From assembly GCA_035559315.1 (NCBI GenBank), contig DATMBJ010000133.1, positions 1 to 19,363 on the forward strand: a stretch of DNA of 19,363 nt, written 5' to 3'. Shown piece by piece: positions 14,097 to 19,363 of the stretch. The first letter of the stretch is position 1, and the number at the start of each line of letters is the position of its first letter. The translations under genes and the position numbers were made by a program. The notes beneath the pieces are model-generated. The model was not told the origin of the DNA. It saw nothing but the letters and a program-made list of their open reading frames with translations, and did no database searches. Origin of the DNA: DATLZM01 sp035559315 (GTDB lineage Bacteria > Actinomycetota > UBA4738 > HRBIN12).

Positions 14097-16064
14097 GTGA
14101 CCGAGGGGCGGGCGGGGCTCCGGCTCAAGGTCCTCGCGGTGCTCGTCGCCGGGATGTTCGCCGCGCTCTCCACCCGGCTGTGGTACCTCCAGGTCCTGGC
14201 CGCCGAGCGGTTCCGGAGGGAGGCGCAGCACAACAGCGTCCGGCTGGTCGACGTGCCGGCGCCCCGGGGGCGGATCCTCGACCGCAACCGGGCGCCGCTC
14301 GTCGAGAACCGGCTCTCGCTCGTCGTCACCGTGAACCGTCAGGAGCTCGGGGACGAGGCCGAGTCGGTGCTCCTGCGGCTCTCGGAGCTCCTCGGGATCC
14401 GGGTCCGGGTGCTCGCGGAGCGGCTCCAGGACCCTCGTTACTACTCGTACCAGCCCGTGCCGGTCGCCCAGGACATCTCGGAGGACGCCTGGTTCACGAT
14501 CGAGGAGCACCCGGAGGAGTTCCCCGGGGTCCAGGTGGTGGAGACCCCGGTCCGCCGGTACCCGCACGGGCGGCTCGCGGCCCACGTCCTCGGCCACGTG
14601 GGGCCGATCACCGCCGACCAGCTCGGCCAGGAGCGGTTCCGGGGCTACGACCGCGACGACCTCGTCGGGCAGGCCGGGGTGGAGGCGGTCTACGAGCGGT
14701 GGCTCCAGGGCCGGGAGGGGATCGTGAAGTACCTCGTGAACGCGGCCGGCGAGCCGATCCGCCGGCTCGGCGAACGGCCGCCGGTCCGCGGCTACGACGT
14801 GGTGCTCTCCCTCGACCTCGGGGTCCAGCGCCTGGTGGAGGAGGCCCTGGCGTCGGGGATGGAGCACGCCCGCGCGATCTTCGACCCGGAGACGGGCCGG
14901 TACCTCCGGGCCGACGCCGGCGCGGCCGTGGTCCTGGATCCCGACACCGGCGAGATCGTGGCCCTCGCCTCCTGGCCGACGTTCGCCCCCGCGATCTACC
15001 AGGGGGGGCTCACGACGGAGGAGGCGGCCCGCCTGGAGCGGCCCGCGGCCCACCAGCCGCTGTTCAACCGGGCGACCCAGGGCGCCTACCCGCCGGGCTC
15101 CACGTTCAAGCCGTTCGTCGCCCTGGCCGCGGTCCGCGAGGGGATCGCCTCGCTCTCGGGCTCGTACCCCTGCCCGCCCACCTTCACGGTCCCCGGCGAC
15201 GAGTCGGGCACGGTCTTCCGGAACTGGACCTCCCGCGACTTCGGCTACCTGTCGCTCGCGAGCTCGCTCGTGGTCTCCTGCGACACGGTTTTCTACCGGT
15301 TCGGCTACGGGTTCTGGCAGCTCCTGCCCCCCGGGGTCCAGGGGCTCACCCAGGTGGCCCGGCCCGAGCAGGAGGTGCTCCAGCGGGAACTGCGGCGGTT
15401 CGGCTTCGGGGCCGCCCCCGGGCTCGACCTCCCATCGGCGGGCGCCGGGCTCCTGCCCGGGGGCCGGTGGAAGTACGAGACCTTCCGGGACGACTGGCAG
15501 CGGATCGACCCCTTCAACCGGTGCATCGCGTACTGGTGCCCGGGCGACTACGTGAACATGTCGATCGGCCAGGGCTACGTGCTCGTCACCCCCCTCCAGC
15601 TCGCCGCGGCCTACGGGGCGATCGCGAACGGGGGACGCCTGTGCCAGCCGCACGTGGGGCTGCGGGTCGAGCGGCCGCTCGGGCCCGGCCGGGCCGAGGT
15701 CGTGAAGCGGATCCGACCCCGGTGCCGGCGGATCCGCGGGTACACGCCCGAGCAGTTCGCCTACGTCCGGCAGGCCCTGGCCCAGGTCCCGGCCTCGGGG
15801 ACCGCGGCCTCCGCCTTCGCGGGGTTCCCCCTCGACCAGGTCCCGGTCGCCGGCAAGACCGGGACCGCCGAGGTCCCGTCCCGCCAGGCCTACTCGTGGT
15901 TCGCGGCGATGGTCCCCGCCGACGACCCCGAGTACGTGATCGTGGTCCTCGTGGAGCAGGGCGGCCACGGCTCCACGACGGCGGCGCCGATCGTCCGCGG
16001 CATCATCGAGGGGCTCTACGGCCTGCCGTCCTCGGGGTTCGTCTCGGGCGGCGTGACGGACTGA
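14097..16064 (+). CDS. mrdA: Penicillin-binding protein 2 (elongasome peptidoglycan transpeptidase)
   Basis: Class B PBP that cross-links peptidoglycan for lateral growth, working with RodA; 655 residues. One N-terminal membrane anchor lies at about 10-32. The pedestal domain begins with PAPRGRILDRNRAPL, and the transpeptidase domain occupies about 280-655. Catalytic motifs: S335-T-F-K338 (SxxK), S394-C-D396 (in the SxN position, where many PBP2s have SSD) and K587-T-G589. All six cysteines of the protein (359, 395, 476, 481, 516, 543) are in the exported transpeptidase domain. The start is GTG at 14097, the only start codon that keeps the membrane anchor after the mreD stop. The frame is open further upstream but only as a shadow of mreD. 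The end is TGA at 16062-16064, with rodA 11 bases on. The order mreD-mrdA-rodA secures the PBP2 assignment over PBP3/FtsI. Confidence 0.96.
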   Translation: MTEGRAGLRLKVLAVLVAGMFAALSTRLWYLQVLAAERFRREAQHNSVRLVDVPAPRGRILDRNRAPLVENRLSLVVTVNRQELGDEAESVLLRLSELLGIRVRVLAERLQDPRYYSYQPVPVAQDISEDAWFTIEEHPEEFPGVQVVETPVRRYPHGRLAAHVLGHVGPITADQLGQERFRGYDRDDLVGQAGVEAVYERWLQGREGIVKYLVNAAGEPIRRLGERPPVRGYDVVLSLDLGVQRLVEEALASGMEHARAIFDPETGRYLRADAGAAVVLDPDTGEIVALASWPTFAPAIYQGGLTTEEAARLERPAAHQPLFNRATQGAYPPGSTFKPFVALAAVREGIASLSGSYPCPPTFTVPGDESGTVFRNWTSRDFGYLSLASSLVVSCDTVFYRFGYGFWQLLPPGVQGLTQVARPEQEVLQRELRRFGFGAAPGLDLPSAGAGLLPGGRWKYETFRDDWQRIDPFNRCIAYWCPGDYVNMSIGQGYVLVTPLQLAAAYGAIANGGRLCQPHVGLRVERPLGPGRAEVVKRIRPRCRRIRGYTPEQFAYVRQALAQVPASGTAASAFAGFPLDQVPVAGKTGTAEVPSRQAYSWFAAMVPADDPEYVIVVLVEQGGHGSTTAAPIVRGIIEGLYGLPSSGFVSGGVTD

Positions 16065-16075
16065 GGGGGAGCGGG

Positions 16076-17215
16076 GTGGACCTCGTCGCCGGCCGGACGT
16101 TCCCCGCGGAGCGCCGCCCCCTCCGCCACCTCGACCCCGTGCTGCTCCTCGTGGCGGTGGCGCTCTCGGTCGCGGGGCTCTTCCTCGTGTACTCGGCCAC
16201 CCACCAGTCGCTCGTCGCCCTGGGCCTCGACCGGCTCACGTTCGTGAAGAAGCAGGCCACGGCGCTCGCGCTGGGTGCCGGGGCGGTGGTCGTGGTGGCC
16301 TCGATCGACTACCGGTTCGCCAAGGTCTACGCGGGGCTCGTCTACGCCGGCCTCGTGCTGCTCCTGGTGCTCGTGCACACCCCCCTCGGCGCGAGCTCGG
16401 CCGGCGCGCAGCGGTGGTTCCAGCTCGGCGGGTTCCAGCTCACCCCCTCGGAGTTCATGAAGGTCGGCCTGATCGTGATGCTCGCCGCGATGCTGTCCGA
16501 GGTGCGGGCCGAGGAGCCGTCGCTCCAGGACGTCCTGCGGGCCACGGCGGCGGCCGCCCTCCCGATGCTCCTCGTGTTCCTCCAGCCCGACGTGGGGACG
16601 ACGATCGTGCTGGCCGCGATCCTCGTGGGGGTGCTCGTGGTGGCGGGCGCGAGGCTCCGCCATCTCCTCGCGCTCGGGCTGTCGGCCCTGGTGCTCCTGT
16701 TCGGGGCGTTCCAGCTCGGGGTGGTGAAGGAGTACCAGCTCGAGCGGATCACCGCGTTCCTCGACCCCGAGGACGCCCCCGCCGCCGCCCTGTACAACCG
16801 GGAGCAGGCCGAGATCGCGGTGGGCTCGGGCGGCCTCACCGGGCGGGGGTACCTCCGCGGCACCCAGACCAACCTCGACTTCGTGCCCGAGCAGCACACG
16901 GACTTCATCTTCACGGTGGTGGGCGAGGAGTTCGGGTTCGTCGGCTCGGTGGGGCTCCTCGCGCTCTTCGCGCTCCTGATCTGGCGGGCGGTCCGGATCG
17001 CGTTCCTCGCGAAGGACGCCTTCGGGACCTACGTCGCGGCCGGGGTGGCGGCCATGCTCGCGCTCCAGATGTTCGTGAACGTGGGGATGGTCGTGGGCAT
17101 CATGCCGATCACCGGGATCCCGCTGCCGTTCGTCTCCTACGGGGGGAGCTCGATGCTCGCGAACTCCGTGGCCGTCGGGCTCCTACTCAACATCCACATG
17201 CGCCGCTTCACGTGA
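16076..17215 (+). CDS. rodA: Peptidoglycan glycosyltransferase RodA (SEDS family)
   Basis: Polytopic membrane enzyme that polymerises lipid II into glycan strands as the partner of PBP2; 379 residues, typical for RodA. About ten hydrophobic helices are visible. Family motifs: FLVYSATHQ, GASSAGAQRWFQLGGFQLTPSEFMKVGLI at residues 105-133 (listed as a region), QPDVGTT, the extracellular loop PEQHTDFIF containing Asp276 (the conserved SEDS aspartate by family alignment), and the C-terminal MPITGIPLPFVSYGGSSM. RodA is favoured over FtsW because it follows mrdA in an mre operon. The start is GTG at 16076 with a GAGGGGGAG ribosome site (16063-16071) that overlaps the mrdA stop. It ends only 13 bases from the stop of the convergent kinase gene, with no clear terminator between them. 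Confidence 0.97.
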   Translation: MDLVAGRTFPAERRPLRHLDPVLLLVAVALSVAGLFLVYSATHQSLVALGLDRLTFVKKQATALALGAGAVVVVASIDYRFAKVYAGLVYAGLVLLLVLVHTPLGASSAGAQRWFQLGGFQLTPSEFMKVGLIVMLAAMLSEVRAEEPSLQDVLRATAAAALPMLLVFLQPDVGTTIVLAAILVGVLVVAGARLRHLLALGLSALVLLFGAFQLGVVKEYQLERITAFLDPEDAPAAALYNREQAEIAVGSGGLTGRGYLRGTQTNLDFVPEQHTDFIFTVVGEEFGFVGSVGLLALFALLIWRAVRIAFLAKDAFGTYVAAGVAAMLALQMFVNVGMVVGIMPITGIPLPFVSYGGSSMLANSVAVGLLLNIHMRRFT

Positions 17216-17228
17216 GGGAGCGCGGGAA

Positions 17229-18395
17229 CTACACCGAGGCCCGGCGCGGGATCCGCCAGAGGAACGTGCTGCCCCCCGGGCCGCTCGCCTCGAGGACGAC
17301 GTCGCCGTCCATGGCGCGGGCCGCGGTGCGGGCGAGCGTCAGGCCGAGCCCCGCCCCCTGGTGGCGGCGGCGGTTGAGCTCCTCCTCCTGCTCGAGCGGC
17401 TCGAAGACGCGGTCCCGGGCCTCGGGCGCGATCCCCTGGCCCCGGTCCACCACCCGCACCTCGACCCACCCCGGGGTCTCCTCGATCAGGACGACGACGG
17501 GGGCCGGAGGCTCGGAGAACCGCAGCGCGTTGTCGACGAGCTCCTCGAGCACCCGGCGGGCCGCCCCCGGCGAGCAGGGCACGGGGGCGAGCTCGTCCGG
17601 GGCGACCACCCGCACCCGGGGGCTCGCGGCGGCCACCTGGCGCGCGAGGGCGGGGAGGTCGACGTGCTCCTCGAGGCCCGCGGCCACCGCGACCTCGAGC
17701 CGCTCCACCAGGCGGGCGAGGTCGGCGGCCCGCGCCACGAGGCGCTCGAGCAGGCGGGAACGCTCCTCCTCGGGGACCGTGCCCTTCTGCAGGGTCTGGG
17801 CCATCCCGAGGATCACGGTCACCGGCGTGCGGAGCTCGTGCCCGAGGCGGGCCACGAGCTCCTGGCGCCGGGCGGCCCGCTCGACCAGCGCCTCCTGGGC
17901 CGCCTCGAGCTCCAGGGTCCGCCGGCGCTCGCGGTGGAGGGCCTCCGACAGCTCGTCGATGAGCGTGGGGGTGATCCGCGGCGAGATGATCCCGCGGCCC
18001 GAGGCCGCCTGGTGGATCGCGGTGAGGATGTCCTCGGCGTCGGAGTCCTTGAGCACGTAGCAGGAAGCCCCCGCGACCAGCATGTCGCGGACGGCCGCAT
18101 GGTCCTCGTTCCCGGTGAGCGCCACGATCCCCAGGTCCGGGCGGCGCCGCTTGATGCGGCGGGTGGCCTCGATCCCGTCCACCACCGGCATCCGGACGTC
18201 CATGAGGACCACGTCGGCCTCGACCCGCTCGATCAGCTCGAGCGCCTCCTGGCCGTTCTCGGCCTCCGCGACGACCGTGAGGTCCCCCGTGCCGAGGAGG
18301 GACACGAGGGACTCGCGGAACCCGGCGTTGTCGTCGACGACCAGGACCCGAACGGGTCCGGGGGACGCCTCGGGCTGGGCGGGCGCCGCTCGCAT
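17229..18395 (-). CDS. Receiver-histidine kinase fusion (NarL-type REC + HisKA + HATPase)
   Basis: Single 388-residue protein joining a response-regulator receiver to a histidine-kinase core in the reverse of the usual hybrid order. Receiver (about 15-140): acidic pair Asp21-Asp22, phospho-acceptor Asp66 (LMDVRMP), Thr94 and Lys116 (VLKDS). Its tail (GASCYVLKDSDAEDIL, then GRGIISP) looks like NarL/LuxR regulators. There is no LuxR helix-turn-helix; instead a charged coiled coil (about 146-180) leads to HisKA with His186 in LGHELRTP. The ATPase domain has N-box Asn289 (ELVDNALRF), G1 box DRGQG at 317-321 and G2 GAGLGL at 347-352. All catalytic residues appear intact. There is no signal peptide, membrane helix or recognisable sensor, so it should be soluble and respond to phosphorylation or a partner. 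No separate regulator gene lies beside it. The start is ATG at 18395 with a weak ribosome site. Confidence 0.93.
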   Translation of the reverse strand: MRAAPAQPEASPGPVRVLVVDDNAGFRESLVSLLGTGDLTVVAEAENGQEALELIERVEADVVLMDVRMPVVDGIEATRRIKRRRPDLGIVALTGNEDHAAVRDMLVAGASCYVLKDSDAEDILTAIHQAASGRGIISPRITPTLIDELSEALHRERRRTLELEAAQEALVERAARRQELVARLGHELRTPVTVILGMAQTLQKGTVPEEERSRLLERLVARAADLARLVERLEVAVAAGLEEHVDLPALARQVAAASPRVRVVAPDELAPVPCSPGAARRVLEELVDNALRFSEPPAPVVVLIEETPGWVEVRVVDRGQGIAPEARDRVFEPLEQEEELNRRRHQGAGLGLTLARTAARAMDGDVVLEASGPGGSTFLWRIPRRASV

Positions 18396-18426
18396 GCAGG
18401 GCGAGTGTCCCCGGCGGAGGGCGCAC

Positions 18427-18432
18427 AGGGTA
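18427..18432 (-). promoter_or_regulatory. Candidate -10 box (TACCCT) for the receiver-kinase gene
   Basis: On the minus strand the hexamer is TACCCT (TANNNT), about 31 bases before the ATG at 18395, predicting a leader of about 25 bases. There is no consensus -35 at the expected distance. This is a weak call. Confidence 0.3.
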
Positions 18433-18455
18433 TCCGGCGGACGCGGGGTTCTCGT

Positions 18456-18478
18456 CTCCCCGGGGAGGCCGACGTCGG
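18456..18478. repeat. Two adjacent palindromes, possible operator
   Basis: CTCCCCGGGGAG at 18456-18467 is a perfect 12-base palindrome. CCGACGTCGG at 18469-18478 is a perfect 10-base palindrome one base later. They lie between the divergent kinase gene and the rne-like gene. Palindromes are common in DNA this GC-rich, so a regulator-binding role is only a suggestion. Confidence 0.3.
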
Positions 18479-18582
18479 TGTCGGTCGCCCGTCCTACCCG
18501 GGACCCCCGTCCCGCAGCCCGGAGGGTCGGAACCCGCGGCCCGACCGTCCGTCCACGCCATCGCGGGGAACCTGGCCGGGCT

Positions 18583-18591
18583 TGCTATGCT
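18583..18591 (+). promoter_or_regulatory. Candidate extended -10 promoter (TGC-TATGCT) for the rne-like gene
   Basis: TATGCT at 18586-18591 is preceded by TGC at 18583-18585, giving an extended -10 element. No -35 consensus is seen 17 bases upstream; GGAACC at 18567-18572 resembles an ECF-sigma -35 but lacks a matching -10. Transcription from here would give a leader of about 280 bases. Confidence 0.5.
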
Positions 18592-18597
18592 CGGAGC

Positions 18598-18877
18598 AGG
18601 TGTGCTCGCCGGGACGCGCCCACGGGGGCTGCGGGATCCCCGGCGAGGAGAGGCGGCGCGCGGCCGGCCGCCGGGGCGACCCGACGTTCGGCCGGGCCGG
18701 CGCGCCGGAGAAGGGCGTACCCGTGCGTGGACCTGCGCCGCGGGGATCCCGGAAGGTTCCGGTGGTCTCCGTGCACCGTACCGAGCCACCATCGCTCGGC
18801 GGTCGTCGCCGTGCCCGTCCTTCCTCCGTCGCCCGCGCCCCTGCGCGCCTCGAACGGGAGGAAGGGAGCACGGATCC
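18598..18877 (+). other. Long structured 5' leader of the rne-like gene
   Basis: About 280 bases without a supported gene. Third codon positions in all frames lose the strict G/C preference seen in the genes. Several hairpins are visible. A 9-bp stem joins 18605-18613 (CTCGCCGGG) to 18639-18647. A GGCGGC/GCCGCC stem lies near 18653-18673. CCGGAA/TTCCGG occurs at 18749-18762, and a 6-bp stem with a 7-base loop joins 18781-18786 to 18794-18799. The leader ends in a purine-rich ribosome site, GGGAGGAAGGGAG at 18856-18868, nine bases before the ATG. RNase E genes in E. coli and mycobacteria have long leaders that influence their own mRNA level, so the same may hold here. The rest of the 18396-18877 gap holds the kinase promoter region and the palindromes. 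Confidence 0.4.
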
Positions 18878-19363
18878 ATGACCGACGAAGCCGGGGTGGC
18901 TGCGGAGATCGAGGCCGGCGCACCCGCCGAGGCGGGGCAGGCGGAGGAGACCGGAGGTACCCCTGGGAGGCGCCGCCGTCGGGGCGGCCGAGGGCGGGGC
19001 CGACGGGTTCCGGCCGCGGCCCCGGTCGAGCCGTCGGAGGCAGCCGCGGGCCCCGGGGGGACCGATGACGGGACCCCGGCGTCCCCCGCCGCGGACGCCG
19101 GGGAGCCCCTGGAGGTCGAGGCGGAGATCGAGGCGGCCGGTGAGCCCGGGGTCGCCGGGGAGACGGCGGCGCCCGCCAGGAAGCGCCGGCGCCGGGGGGG
19201 CCGCGGGCGGAGGAAGAAGCCCACCGAGGGCGGCCAGCAGCCGGTACCTTCGGGAGCGATCGAGGAGGCGGCGGCCGAGGCGGAGGTCGGGCCGCGGGCC
19301 GAAGCCGCCCCGGAGGGCGAGGGAGCCCGGCCGGGTCGACGCCGCCGCCGTCGCGCGCGGGCC
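18878..19363 (+). CDS. rne: Probable ribonuclease E/G, disordered N-terminal region (3' truncated)
   Basis: Open from ATG 18878 to the window end, 162 residues with no stop. The sequence is low-complexity: acidic Ala/Glu/Pro-rich stretches alternate with basic blocks at about residues 30-42 (RRRRRGGRGRGRR), 104-117 (RKRRRRGGRGRRKK) and 154-160 (a run of Arg). This is typical of the disordered, RNA-binding arms of actinobacterial RNase E, which would process and degrade mRNA and rRNA. In many actinobacteria rne/rng lies downstream of this mre region and before rplU-rpmA-obg, which supports the call. No S1 or catalytic domain is inside the window, so another RG-rich protein (such as a translation factor or Rho N-terminal arm) is possible. 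The start is chosen on the AGGGAG ribosome site 9 bases upstream and on the codon bias change. The same frame is open back to an ATG at 18587, but that stretch looks non-coding. Confidence 0.55.
   Translation, partial: MTDEAGVAAEIEAGAPAEAGQAEETGGTPGRRRRRGGRGRGRRVPAAAPVEPSEAAAGPGGTDDGTPASPAADAGEPLEVEAEIEAAGEPGVAGETAAPARKRRRRGGRGRRKKPTEGGQQPVPSGAIEEAAAEAEVGPRAEAAPEGEGARPGRRRRRRARA

Noticed and set aside
10186..14100. Plus-strand open frame of about 1300 residues covering fabH, fabD, mreB, mreC and mreD
   Set aside because: Low-complexity Arg/Gly/Pro translation with no recognisable domain, overlapping five well-supported genes. It is a high-GC shadow frame.
14090..14101. ATG between mreD and mrdA, a possible tiny peptide gene
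   Set aside because: It encodes only Met-Pro-Arg before TGA and has no supporting context.
10558..14329. Minus-strand open frame of similar length opposite the mre operon
   Set aside because: Charged, repetitive translation without domains, antisense to conserved mreB, mreC, mreD and mrdA. It is a shadow frame.
18587..18877. Earlier in-frame ATG for the rne-like gene
   Set aside because: Frame is open, but many codons end in A or T unlike real genes here, the ATG lies within the predicted -10 box, and a proper ribosome site precedes 18878 instead.
1..19363. CRISPR array, insertion sequence, tRNA, rRNA or prophage genes
   Set aside because: No regularly spaced repeats, transposase or integrase motifs, cloverleaf-like or rRNA sequence were seen on either strand by eye.

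Overview
The window is very GC-rich chromosomal DNA. By eye it is well above 70% G+C, and nearly every codon in the real genes ends in G or C. The plus-strand order clpX, valS, folC, ndk, then mreB, mreC, mreD, mrdA (PBP2), rodA and a probable rne is the arrangement known from actinobacteria such as Streptomyces. GTG starts, 4-base GTGA gene overlaps, TANNNT -10 boxes and apparently leaderless starts fit the same phylum. The MreB/RodA elongasome suggests a rod-forming or deep-branching actinobacterium. The genus cannot be named from this sequence.

Layout. Positions 1-1143 hold the 3' part of clpX (AAA+ unfoldase of ClpXP). Positions 1183-7151 hold valS, folC, ndk and a large serine hydrolase of the beta-lactamase/D-aminopeptidase type, tightly packed and partly overlapping. 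Positions 7214-11493 hold, on the minus strand, a five-gene type II fatty-acid synthesis operon, transcribed fabD-fabH-fabG-acpP-fabF. It sits between ndk and mreB and converges on the serine hydrolase at a short GC-rich hairpin. fabD and mreB diverge from one intergenic promoter region. Positions 11612-17215 hold the cell-elongation operon mreB-mreC-mreD-mrdA-rodA. Positions 17229-18395 hold, on the minus strand, a one-piece NarL-type receiver plus histidine kinase. Positions 18396-18877 form a 482-base divergent intergenic region with a good promoter and a long, hairpin-rich leader. From 18878 to the window end is the start of an Arg/Gly-rich and acidic low-complexity protein, best read as the disordered N-terminus of RNase E/G.

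How the genes work together. Most of the window is core physiology: proteolysis (ClpX), aminoacylation (ValS), folate polyglutamylation (FolC), NTP balance (Ndk), membrane fatty-acid synthesis (Fab/ACP) and lateral wall growth (MreBCD, PBP2, RodA). The less ordinary parts are the FAS-II block placed divergently against mreB, the serine hydrolase with two C-terminal repeats joined to the ndk operon, the receiver-kinase fusion beside rodA, and the long structured leader before the RNase E-like gene.

I looked for a new mobile, defence or CRISPR-like system and saw none. No tRNA, rRNA, insertion sequence or CRISPR array was recognised. All promoter and hairpin calls were made by eye.
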